NCBI GenBank assembly: GCA_003448025.1
Contig: DLXL01000262.1
Location: forward strand, 9,222 to 18,089
Source: Saprospirales bacterium
Lineage (GTDB): Bacteria; Bacteroidota; Bacteroidia; Chitinophagales; Saprospiraceae
Length of the DNA stretch: 8,868 bases
Direction of reading: 5' to 3'
Shown: piece by piece, positions 1 through 6,590 of the stretch
Layout of the letters: every line of letters starts with the position of its first letter
Numbering within the stretch: position 1 is the stretch's first letter
The notes under the pieces: model-generated
The model's input: the letters and a program-made list of their open reading frames with translations, nothing else
Databases searched by the model: none
What the model was told of the DNA's origin: nothing
Made by a program: the position numbers and the translations under genes

Positions 1-41
1 TTTAGGACCCCAACCGCTTAGCGGTCTGTGAGAAGCATTGG

Positions 42-73
42 CCGAAAGTTGGATTTAGTAATCCAACTTTCGG
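42..73 (-). terminator. Perfect 14-bp hairpin 3' of the NYN gene; possible transcript end
   Basis: Bases 42-55 and 60-73 are exact inverted repeats (14 bp) around a 4-nt loop, TAGT. The hairpin starts about 20 nt past the stop codon of the minus-strand gene that ends at 93, which is where a terminator or 3'-protecting structure would lie. Neither strand has a run of T after the stem, so it is not a standard intrinsic terminator. It could act in factor-dependent termination or mRNA 3'-end stability, or be a mobile hairpin repeat. The stem is certain; the function is inferred. Confidence 0.4.
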
Positions 74-86
74 GATGACTCATGTT
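70..86. repeat. 17-nt sequence nearly identical to one at 2545-2561
   Basis: TCGGGATGACTCATGTT at 70-86 matches TCGGGATGACTCCTGTT at 2545-2561 at 16 of 17 bases. Both copies lie shortly downstream of the stop codon of a minus-strand gene (stops at 93 and 2589). At 2545 the sequence supplies most of the promoter-proximal arm of a terminator hairpin. At 70 it overlaps one arm of the 42-73 hairpin, and the rest has no pairing partner. A shorter match, TCGGGATG, occurs at 5911-5918 downstream of hisIE. This may be a dispersed 3'-end element of the genome; with two copies in view that is an inference. Confidence 0.4.
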
Positions 87-92
87 TACGCA

Positions 93-1019
93 CTAATCTC
101 TTAGCAATTTTACATTTCGGGCGATTGGTTCACCACGGTCGTTTTTACTGAGGGTGAATTCAACCATATCGCCTTCACGCAGATCGTTGAAATCAGTATC
201 TACCAGGAATGAGAAGTGGAAAAACAGGTTATTTGTTTGAGGATAATTGATAAAACCATAGCCATCCTTGAGACTGAAAATGGTGCTTCTTGAAACTTCT
301 CCTTCTTCTATCGGTTCTGTAATCTCCTCTGCATCAATCCCTGGAGCGGTCAAATTTCTTTTTCGTTCTACAAATAGCTTGTTTACGGAAAAATTTGGAT
401 CATTATCCTCATTAATCACTTTTTCCATAGCCATTGGATAGGTTACTTCTTCCCAAAGTGCTTGAGAAGTAACGGTGCTTCGGCGGCGTCCTTCTTCATC
501 AAAGAAGTCGTAGTCCCAAACAAAAAGCATAACCCGAACGCCAAGGGTATGTAGTTTGCGTACCAGTGGAACAAAATCGCTATCACTGGCGATCAAAACA
601 ATGACGTCAAAATGTTTGTGTAAGGCAAGTTCAAAAGCTTCCAGGGCCATCCAAACATCTATTCCGCGCTCTTGCCTTTGACCGAAATGAGTGGTTCTGA
701 CTGGTAAATAGTGGGTTGTTACACCCTCCATCATCAGGATGTCGTCAAACAGGCGGTCATAAAACAACCGGTTTCCTTCATTGCTTGCTTCCTGTGCTGA
801 GAGTCGGCCTCTGAAGTAGTGTGCATCCACGATCTGACATAGATGCATGTCTTTTTGTTCTTCTTCGGCACGTTTGTAACGAATAAAATCATGCAATCCT
901 GCAATGCTTAACCGCCCTCTCCTTTCATGGTGATAAGCGTAATAGTTTGAAACATGCAGAAAGTAATTTCCATCGTAAAATACCCCAATACGGGTTAGTT
1001 TGTGCTGCGAATCTGACAT
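93..1019 (-). CDS. NYN-domain ribonuclease-like protein with C-terminal cold-shock domain
   Basis: This 308-residue protein has two recognisable parts. Residues about 9-195 form a NYN (PIN-like, LabA/DUF88) domain: FYDGNYF around D16, GIDVWMALEAF around D121 and ASDSDFVPLV with D146 and D148 supply the acidic residues expected for a metal-dependent RNase site. Residues about 243-306 form a cold-shock/OB-fold RNA-binding domain, with KDGYGFI (251-257, RNP1-like) and NLFFHFS (264-270, RNP2-like). An acidic stretch near 229-242 links them. There is no signal peptide, so it is probably cytosolic. The likely role is RNA cleavage or processing, with the cold-shock domain holding single-stranded RNA; this is inferred from the domains. 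The start ATG at 1019 leaves only eight residues before the first NYN strand and follows an A-rich sequence rather than a Shine-Dalgarno, as is common in Bacteroidota. The gene is monocistronic as far as visible. The family assignment is firm; the substrate is unknown. Confidence 0.9.
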   Translation of the reverse strand: MSDSQHKLTRIGVFYDGNYFLHVSNYYAYHHERRGRLSIAGLHDFIRYKRAEEEQKDMHLCQIVDAHYFRGRLSAQEASNEGNRLFYDRLFDDILMMEGVTTHYLPVRTTHFGQRQERGIDVWMALEAFELALHKHFDVIVLIASDSDFVPLVRKLHTLGVRVMLFVWDYDFFDEEGRRRSTVTSQALWEEVTYPMAMEKVINEDNDPNFSVNKLFVERKRNLTAPGIDAEEITEPIEEGEVSRSTIFSLKDGYGFINYPQTNNLFFHFSFLVDTDFNDLREGDMVEFTLSKNDRGEPIARNVKLLRD

Positions 1020-1051
1020 TTTGTGCGAATCTAAAAGTGCTATGATAAATT

Positions 1052-1199
1052 ATGGACAATATTCAATGGTTTTTTGAATTAGATTGGTTTCATCCAGTTT
1101 TGATTAAATTTATAAAGGCGTTATTTGGAGCAGGGATATATGAATAAGCCTGTTATTGATGAAAAGGCAAAGGACAGATATTTTTGGATAACTTGGTAA
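1052..1199 (+). other. Two tiny overlapping plus-strand reading frames, doubtful genes
   Basis: In the gap between two minus-strand genes, an ATG at 1052 opens a 31-codon frame (stop 1145-1147; peptide begins MDNIQWFFELDWFHP, rich in Trp and Phe). A second ATG at 1140 opens a 19-codon frame (stop 1197-1199; begins MNKPVIDEKAKD). The second frame overlaps the end of the first and stops seven bases before the A-run of the 1206-1249 hairpin, which has a T8 tract on the plus strand. No convincing promoter or ribosome-binding site is visible upstream, and I recognise neither peptide. AT-rich intergenic DNA often contains such frames, so chance is the leading explanation. A decayed gene with a frameshift near 1140 is also possible. 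Confidence 0.13.
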
Positions 1200-1205
1200 T
1201 ATTAC

Positions 1206-1249
1206 AAAAAAAAAGCCGCTAATCCTTAACAGAATAGCGACTTTTTTTT
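1206..1249 (-). terminator. Intrinsic terminator of the fasciclin lipoprotein gene, possibly bidirectional
   Basis: A 7-bp stem pairs 1215-1221 with 1235-1241 around a 13-nt loop. It is flanked by nine A (1206-1214) and eight T (1242-1249), so either strand yields a hairpin followed by a U-tract. On the minus strand every stem position pairs if one G-U is allowed; on the plus strand that position is a C-A mismatch. This favours use by the minus-strand gene that stops at 1277, about 28 nt upstream. The flanking A and T runs can also pair and lengthen the stem. Confidence 0.8.
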
Positions 1250-1276
1250 GGTTAAGAAGCGTAATCTGATTAAATT

Positions 1277-2287
1277 TTATGGGAGGAGTACAGTGTCGAT
1301 CACGTGGATTACACCATTTCGGGCCAACAAATCTGTAAGTACAATGTTGGAGCCTGCGCCATTGCCAGAGCCTTTTACTTTAGGGCCGCCGGCAAGAGTA
1401 ATTGTGGTGTTGCCTGCAGCTACCATGGGAACAGAGATGTTTTCACGAAGATCAGCAGAGAATACGCGACCGCCGGTCAGGTGGTAAAGCAACACGGTGC
1501 GAAGCGTATTGATCGTTGCAGCATCTGTAATGCCTTTGATATTTGCAGCATTATTCAGCGGTGCTGGCAATTGAGCAAAGGCTGCGTCAGTTGGTGCAAA
1601 TACCGTTACGTTGGTGGTTGGCGACATTAGGGTGTTGGTCAAACCGGTTATTCCCAAAGCAGCTACCAACGCAGTAAAATTACCATTTGAAATAGCGATC
1701 TGAGCAATGTCCTGGGTTGGATAGAACAGTACCTTGTTGATCACATGGATCACACCGTTGCTGGCCTGAACATCAGCAGCTACAACCTGAGTTGTGCCGT
1801 TGATCATTACATTATTAGAGATGCTACGGCTAACGAAGATCTGGTTGTCATTAGGTGTAGTCGCTGTTTTGTAGGTTGAATAGCCACCGTTTGGAAGTTG
1901 GGCGGCATTCTTGCGACCAGCAATCACGTGATAACGTAGAACATTGGAAAGGAATTTGATGTCCTTAGGATTCGTAATGCTATTGATGCCTGCAGCTGTA
2001 TTGAAAGGAGCTGGAAGTTGAGCAAAAGCAGCATTGGTTGGAGCAAATACAGTTCCATTCAAATTGGCATTGGCAAAAAAGCCAACAGAATTGGTTTTAA
2101 CAACTGCAGCCACCAAAATGCTGAAATCAGGGTTGGCAATAGCAATGTCTACAATGGTGTTGTTGCTGCGATCACCTGCAATTTCATTTGAAACTGGTGT
2201 CAAATCAGTCAATTGCTCTTTTTGACAAGCAGTAAAGGCAATCGAGAGGAGGGCAAACAATAGGATAGTTTTGGTTGTGCGAATCAT
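1277..2287 (-). CDS. Lipoprotein with two fasciclin (FAS1) domains
   Basis: This 336-residue protein begins with a lipoprotein signal: a basic start (MIRTTK), a hydrophobic core and a lipobox-like FTAC with the lipidated cysteine at C21. The next residues, QKE, resemble the Bacteroidota lipoprotein export signal, so display on the cell surface is plausible. Two FAS1 domains follow, at about 44-190 and 193-336. Each has the H1 motif (TVFAPTNAAF at 79-88; TVFAPTDAAF at 228-237), the central YH motif (RYHVIAG at 118-124; LYHLTGG at 267-273) and the H2 motif (NGVIHVI at 177-183 and 324-330). FAS1 domains mediate adhesion to proteins or polysaccharides, and bacterial ones often occur in matrix or biofilm proteins; the ligand here is unknown. 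The two domains clearly arose by duplication. The protein ends directly after the second H2 motif, with no sorting domain. It has its own promoter candidate and terminator, so it is probably transcribed alone. Confidence 0.93.
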   Translation of the reverse strand: MIRTTKTILLFALLSIAFTACQKEQLTDLTPVSNEIAGDRSNNTIVDIAIANPDFSILVAAVVKTNSVGFFANANLNGTVFAPTNAAFAQLPAPFNTAAGINSITNPKDIKFLSNVLRYHVIAGRKNAAQLPNGGYSTYKTATTPNDNQIFVSRSISNNVMINGTTQVVAADVQASNGVIHVINKVLFYPTQDIAQIAISNGNFTALVAALGITGLTNTLMSPTTNVTVFAPTDAAFAQLPAPLNNAANIKGITDAATINTLRTVLLYHLTGGRVFSADLRENISVPMVAAGNTTITLAGGPKVKGSGNGAGSNIVLTDLLARNGVIHVIDTVLLP

Positions 2288-2338
2288 GTCGTTGTAATTT
2301 GAGTTAGAAATTTTGTTTAATCATTGATTGATAAAAGT

Positions 2339-2370
2339 TAAACATAACGATCTGAAATAGGTTCATCAAA
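2339..2370 (-). promoter_or_regulatory. Candidate Bacteroidota-type promoter for the fasciclin lipoprotein gene
   Basis: Read on the minus strand, TTTG (2370-2367) is followed after 20 nt by TATGTTTA (2346-2339). Bacteroidota primary-sigma promoters have TTTG near -33 and TAnnTTTG near -7 at about this spacing. The -7 box here differs only in its last base (A for G). Transcription would begin near 2332, giving a leader of about 45 nt before the ATG at 2287. In AT-rich DNA such matches also arise by chance. Confidence 0.35.
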
Positions 2371-2515
2371 AAGTTTATAAATGTCGTAAACTGGCATTTG
2401 GTAAAATATTTCAGGATTCCATTTGACCATAAAAATGAGCTATAAGATCACATTAGGGAATAAAAACATGATATTTATGGCCTTTGTGATCTTCCGGGTT
2501 AATTCATACTTGGAT
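2371..2515. other. Intergenic stretch with no recognisable feature
   Basis: The gap 2288-2588 is 301 nt long. Its left third carries the leader and promoter candidate of the fasciclin gene, and its right part (2516-2561) the terminator of the Asp-box protein gene. The sequence between them is AT-rich. I see no open frame of note, RNA gene or repeat in it. It may hold regulator sites for the fasciclin gene, but nothing specific can be pointed to. Confidence 0.5.
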
Positions 2516-2561
2516 AAAACAAACAGGAGCCACCCCAAAAAAAATCGGGATGACTCCTGTT
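2516..2561 (-). terminator. Terminator hairpin of the Asp-box (VPS10-like) protein gene
   Basis: Bases 2522-2536 pair with 2547-2561 around a 10-nt loop. On the minus strand this is a continuous 15-bp stem containing two G-U pairs (2530/2553 and 2533/2550); on the plus strand both positions are C-A mismatches, so the structure is built for minus-strand RNA. The stem is followed on that strand by TGTTTT, an interrupted U-tract. It begins 27 nt after the stop codon at 2589. The arm at 2545-2561 is the sequence shared with 70-86. Confidence 0.75.
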
Positions 2562-2588
2562 GAAAAAATGAAAATCAACTATTTGATG

Positions 2589-5500
2589 TTATAATCGATC
2601 GAAGTTCTTAAAAAGTGAATATCGAATAGTCTCCACTTTTTCCCTGTATGTCTTCCAGGAGGTATCGAAAAGCTCATTGACCTTTTGAATCAAGGCATCC
2701 GTCTCTCGTTTAGCGGCATCAATAGCAATTTGAGTGGTATGATTAGGCGCCCCCCTATTGGATTCCAGGTACCCAAATGGCTTATACAGGTAGTTGTTTA
2801 AAGTATTGGGGTTTCGTTGGATCCCTTTTACTTCTTTATGCTGGAAGAACTTTTCCTTTAGTACCCCAATCGAATCTTTCAATGCAGAGCCCATTTTCAT
2901 GGCTTCTTTTTTCAAGCTGTCTGGCACATTGGAGAATTGGCTTTCAACGAGAGAAATCGTCTTTTCAGCTTCCTTTAGCCGATTGTAAGCATTCGTAGCG
3001 CGCTCAACTGTTTGGTACAAGCTTCGAATGGCTGCATTTTTAGCTTCCCGATCTGCAACAGAGATATTCAAGCGCGGATCATCCATTATTTTTACGATAA
3101 CCGAATCTCGGTAACCTTTGTAATCCACCTTAACCCAGTATTCTCCAGGAAGTGCTGTTGGACCACCGCCAGGTTCCAGTTGGTCAGGATTCGGTTCGTT
3201 TTTAGAAGGGTAACGAATGCCTTTAGTATCCATGCTCCAATATATCCGGCTTAAAAAGGCAGAGTCAAGTTCTGTTTTGAACCGTCGAAGCGTATCGCCA
3301 TTCATGGCAAAAATCATGACCGTTGCTTTTTCTTTTTTAGCGTCAGGCTTAGCACCGGAGCTCCTGGGCTTTCCGTCGTCTTTTTTCTCTTCTTTTTTGT
3401 CCTCTTTTTTCTCTGCAGACTCTTCCTTTTTCTTCTCTGCCTTTTTTAGTCCGGGTTTAACCCAAACAGGGATGGAAACAGCAGTCCACTTGTTATCACC
3501 TTCATAGGTGGCATCAACAGCAAACCTTGGGCCATCATATGACCTGAATTCGGCCAGAATGCCTGCTTGTGCCGGGAACAATTTAAAAGGCTGATCCAAT
3601 AACACCGCCCCGGTTTTAGCCAACTCACGCAATGGTGAAAGATTATCCAGAATCCAAATGCCTCGTCCAAATGTTCCAAGCACCAGATCGCCATCGCGCT
3701 GTTGGATCTTCATATCAAATACAGGTACAGGAGGCAAGGTTTCTCCTGGAAATGGGTGCCAGCTTTCACCGCCGTCAATAGATACACAAAGGCCATGCTC
3801 TGTGCCTAAAAATATCAGGTTGGGTGAAACAGGGTCCTGAACCACTGAAAGGCAATAGTTACCGCCATTGGCGCCATTTTTAACAGGCAGGTTTTTGGGT
3901 GTTACAATACGCTTCCATTTTTTACCAAAATCAGTTGTATGGTATAAATATGGCTGCCAGTCGTTTTGTCTGTAGTTATTCAATACCACGAATGCTTCAC
4001 CGGCATTTACAGGCGAAGCCTCAATAGCTGGTATCCAGGCATTTTTGGGCGCTCCCGGCAACTGATCAGCAAAATTTTCCCAGGTTTTACCTCCATCTTT
4101 AGTAAGTTGGACGTTGCCATCATCCGTTCCAACCCAAATAACCCCCTTCTGCACCGGGCTTGGATTGATTGCAATAATGGTGCAGTGATTTTCTGCATTT
4201 GTAGCATCAAACGTTAACCCGCCAGAAATGTCCTGGTGCATTTTGGAAGTGTCATTCGTGGTCAAGTCCGGACTAATGATCTCCCAGGTTTGACCGAGGT
4301 CTTTTGAATAATGCAGAAATTGTGAACCAAAATAGATGCCATGATTGACATGCGGATCTTGCGCCAGTGCCGCATTCCAGTTAAAACGCAGAGGGGTTTT
4401 TCCGTCTGGATGCAAGGGCTTTAAATATCGGCTTTCTCCGGTTTTTCTGTCAATAAGACTCAATTCCCCGCCTTGCGACTCAGAGAAAACATACCTGGCA
4501 TCGTCTTTCCTGGGCATGGTTTCAAAGCCATCACCAAAATTGACTTCCTGCCAATCAGAATTTCGAATGCCTCCGGATTTCCAAACAGCGGATGGGCCTA
4601 CCCAGGATCCATTATCCTGCAGGCCTCCGTATACATTGTAAGGCCATTCATTATCTGTTTCCACATGGTAAAACTGGCCAACTGGAATGTTTTCTGCGAA
4701 TCGCCAGGTTTTTCCACCATCATAGGTGATGTTTACACCACCATCATTACCATTAATAATATAGTCCGGGTTCTGCGCGCTGATCCAAAAGGCATGATGG
4801 TCCGGGTGGATGGTCCAGCCTGCCCAGGTATTGAAGGTTTTACCACCATCTTCGCTCCGTGTAATGGAGGTCGAAATGGAATAAACCCTGTTTTCGTTTT
4901 TGGGGTCGACATATATCTCGGAGTAATAAAAAGGACGATCTCCCTGACCTTTGTCGGCCATTTTTTGCCATTTTTTACCTCCATTTGTACTTTTATACAA
5001 GGCGTTTTCCTTGGCTTCCACCAAGGCATAGACAACTTCAGGGTTACTTGCAGAAATTGCCAGACCCATTCGCCCAAGATCGCCTTCCGGAAGCCCGTCT
5101 TTACTTGTGCGTTTTTCCCAGGTTTCGCCGGCATCATAGCTCACATATAGACCTGATCCCTTTCCTCCACTTTTAAAATACCATGGCCATCGTTGGTATT
5201 CCCACATGGCTTCTAATAGTTTATTGGGATTTTGTGGATCGGCGACCAATTCGGCACAACCGGTAAGACCATTAACGAAGAGTACTCTGCGCCAGGTCTT
5301 ACCACCATCTGAACTTTTATAAACTCCGCGCCCTTCGGTGGCTCCATAGGTGGAGCCCATGGCTGCTGCAAAGACAATATCCGGGTTGTCGCGATGTAAA
5401 ATTACTCTATGAATGGATCGGGTATTTTGCAACCCCATACAAACCCAATCTTCACCGCCATTGATTGTTTTGAATATTCCGACGCCAAAATTCTGGGAGT

Positions 5501-5852
5501 TTCTGGGGTTGCCTTCGCCGGTGCCAACCCAGATTTCTTCCGGATTTTTTGGGTTTATGGCAATACTGCCTATTCCAAGCGTCGGCGCTTTGTCGAAAAT
5601 AGGCTCCCAGGCGGTTCCAGCACTCTTGCTACGCCATACGCCACCTGATGCCGCTCCAGCATAAATGACCTTAGGATTTGTCGGATCTACTGTCAGGGAG
5701 GTAATACGCCCTGACATGGCTCCAGGTCCGATGCTTCGCAGGGACATGGTTTTAAGGTGTTCAGCAGATAAGTCAGGTTTCGATTGTGCAGAAACCTTAC
5801 AGATGCTTATCCAGTATAAACAGATCAGGAAAAAGGAACTAAATTTATTCAT
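2589..5852 (-). CDS. Large secreted Asp-box beta-propeller protein (sortilin/VPS10-like, BNR repeats)
   Basis: This protein of 1087 residues has a Sec signal peptide (hydrophobic to about residue 18, probable cut after SA at 21-22, leaving Gln-23). Residues about 35-740 carry roughly eleven Asp-boxes of the S/T-x-D-x-G-x-T-W type, for example SSDGGKTW (180-187), STNGGKKW (288-295), TYDGGKTW (376-383), TKDGGKTW (584-591) and SIDGGESW (691-698). They sit at the turns of one or more beta-propellers, as in the sortilin/VPS10 and BNR sialidase-like families. GTFGRGIWILDN (726-737) closes the propeller part. A Lys/Glu/Asp-rich linker (about 803-843) follows, then a short beta-rich segment (about 845-930, with LPGEYWVKVDYKG) and a mostly helical tail. 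Annotation pipelines often call such proteins glycosyl hydrolases, but I see no sialidase catalytic set (no RIP motif or Arg triad), so enzyme activity is unproven; binding of protein or glycan is as likely. There is no C-terminal type 9 sorting domain and no lipobox, so a periplasmic or secreted protein is likely. It lies 108 nt after hisIE and has its own terminator; no clear promoter was found. Confidence 0.9.
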   Translation of the reverse strand: MNKFSSFFLICLYWISICKVSAQSKPDLSAEHLKTMSLRSIGPGAMSGRITSLTVDPTNPKVIYAGAASGGVWRSKSAGTAWEPIFDKAPTLGIGSIAINPKNPEEIWVGTGEGNPRNSQNFGVGIFKTINGGEDWVCMGLQNTRSIHRVILHRDNPDIVFAAAMGSTYGATEGRGVYKSSDGGKTWRRVLFVNGLTGCAELVADPQNPNKLLEAMWEYQRWPWYFKSGGKGSGLYVSYDAGETWEKRTSKDGLPEGDLGRMGLAISASNPEVVYALVEAKENALYKSTNGGKKWQKMADKGQGDRPFYYSEIYVDPKNENRVYSISTSITRSEDGGKTFNTWAGWTIHPDHHAFWISAQNPDYIINGNDGGVNITYDGGKTWRFAENIPVGQFYHVETDNEWPYNVYGGLQDNGSWVGPSAVWKSGGIRNSDWQEVNFGDGFETMPRKDDARYVFSESQGGELSLIDRKTGESRYLKPLHPDGKTPLRFNWNAALAQDPHVNHGIYFGSQFLHYSKDLGQTWEIISPDLTTNDTSKMHQDISGGLTFDATNAENHCTIIAINPSPVQKGVIWVGTDDGNVQLTKDGGKTWENFADQLPGAPKNAWIPAIEASPVNAGEAFVVLNNYRQNDWQPYLYHTTDFGKKWKRIVTPKNLPVKNGANGGNYCLSVVQDPVSPNLIFLGTEHGLCVSIDGGESWHPFPGETLPPVPVFDMKIQQRDGDLVLGTFGRGIWILDNLSPLRELAKTGAVLLDQPFKLFPAQAGILAEFRSYDGPRFAVDATYEGDNKWTAVSIPVWVKPGLKKAEKKKEESAEKKEDKKEEKKDDGKPRSSGAKPDAKKEKATVMIFAMNGDTLRRFKTELDSAFLSRIYWSMDTKGIRYPSKNEPNPDQLEPGGGPTALPGEYWVKVDYKGYRDSVIVKIMDDPRLNISVADREAKNAAIRSLYQTVERATNAYNRLKEAEKTISLVESQFSNVPDSLKKEAMKMGSALKDSIGVLKEKFFQHKEVKGIQRNPNTLNNYLYKPFGYLESNRGAPNHTTQIAIDAAKRETDALIQKVNELFDTSWKTYREKVETIRYSLFKNFDRL

Positions 5853-5873
5853 GGGTACATTGTTCGGTATTTA

Positions 5874-5914
5874 AGGCTTTTTAGCCTAACCGAGGCGCAA
5901 AACTGCGAAATCGG
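5874..5914 (-). other. Two weak tandem hairpins between hisIE and the Asp-box protein gene
   Basis: AGGCT (5874-5878, reading the first A at 5874) pairs with AGCCT (5883-5887) around TTTT. Next to it, CCGA (5890-5893) pairs with TCGG (5911-5914), enclosing CGCA (5896-5899) paired with TGCG (5904-5907). Neither has a following T-run on the minus strand. They lie 47-87 nt after the hisIE stop and 22-62 nt before the next start, so they could end the his transcript, partly attenuate it, or sit in the leader of the downstream gene. I cannot tell which. Confidence 0.25.
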
Positions 5915-5960
5915 GATGTATTCTGATGATTTCAGGATAAAAATCGATAAACAGGTCAGA

Positions 5961-6590
5961 TTATGTATTGGGTGTACCAGAATGACGTGATCGCAGTACC
6001 TCTTCTACCTCTTCAAGTTGAATAACCTTAGCCTGAAGCAAAACAAGAAAATGGTATAATAAGTCGGCGCATTCGTTCAGAAATAAATCCCGATCTTGTC
6101 CAAGTGCTTCAATGACGACCTCAACCGCCTCCTCTCCTACTTTCTGGGCGATTTTAGGGGTTCCGGCTGACAATAGTTTGTTGGTATATGAACCCTGTAC
6201 GGGCCACTTTTTTCGCTCCTGGATGAGGTTTTCAAGCGTATGCAAAAAGCCGGAGGCCTGATTTTTTTGTTGCCAGCAAGTGTCCGCGCCGGTATGACAA
6301 ACCGGACCATCCGGGTTTGCCAGCACCAAAAGACTGTCCTGATCGCAGTCCAACAGAATATCCACTACCTGCAGGGTATTTCCGGAGGTTTCTCCTTTGG
6401 TCCAAAGTCGCTGCCTGGAGCGACTGAAAAAGGTTGCCAGACCTGTTTCCTGAGTTTGTTGCAAGGCTTCCTGGTTCATATAGCCCAGCATGAGCACTCG
6501 TCTGGTATTTGCATCCTGAACGATGGCCGGGATCAGGCCGTCTGGCATTTTATCGAAATCCGGTGTTTTAAAGGCGAACTGGGATGCCAT
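5961..6590 (-). CDS. hisIE: Bifunctional phosphoribosyl-AMP cyclohydrolase / phosphoribosyl-ATP pyrophosphatase
   Basis: HisIE catalyses steps two and three of histidine synthesis in the cytosol: the C-terminal HisE domain removes pyrophosphate from phosphoribosyl-ATP and the N-terminal HisI domain opens the adenine ring of phosphoribosyl-AMP. The 209 residues match the usual fused length. HisI (about 1-115) shows [10 protein letters not shown] (62-71), the metal-binding DCDQD (81-85) and CHTGADTC (98-105) with its zinc cysteines. HisE (about 130-205) shows GSYTNKLL (133-140), GEEAVEVV (152-159) and NECADLLYH (172-180), whose acidic residues bind magnesium. The start is taken as ATG at 6590, because the HisI domain begins a few residues later. 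The same frame is open up to an ATG at 6719, but those 43 codons lie inside hisF and encode nothing HisI-like. The gene overlaps the end of hisF by 23 nt, which suggests translational coupling. It is the last his gene of the operon. Confidence 0.96.
   Translation of the reverse strand: MASQFAFKTPDFDKMPDGLIPAIVQDANTRRVLMLGYMNQEALQQTQETGLATFFSRSRQRLWTKGETSGNTLQVVDILLDCDQDSLLVLANPDGPVCHTGADTCWQQKNQASGFLHTLENLIQERKKWPVQGSYTNKLLSAGTPKIAQKVGEEAVEVVIEALGQDRDLFLNECADLLYHFLVLLQAKVIQLEEVEEVLRSRHSGTPNT

Noticed and set aside
13..25. Short palindrome ACCGCTTAGCGGT at the left edge
   Set aside because: A 5-bp stem with a 3-nt loop and no T-run is too short to assign a role, and its flank is cut off by the window.
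42..73. Possible integron attC site, because GTTGGAT and ATCCAAC match the R-box patterns
   Set aside because: The boxes are in the wrong order for attC, only about 10 nt apart, and no integrase or cassette is nearby; the match follows from the palindrome.
1034..1060. Promoter for the NYN gene (TAATTTAT on the minus strand at 1052-1045)
   Set aside because: No TTTG is present at the expected distance upstream, so the match is no better than chance in AT-rich DNA.
1248..1630. Plus-strand frames antisense to the second FAS1 domain
   Set aside because: The minus-strand frame has clear FAS1 motifs throughout; the antisense frames have no family features and run through the terminator region.
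4473..5150. Long plus-strand frame of 225 codons
   Set aside because: It is antisense to the Asp-box protein gene, shows no recognisable domain, and is best explained as a shadow of the repetitive coding strand.
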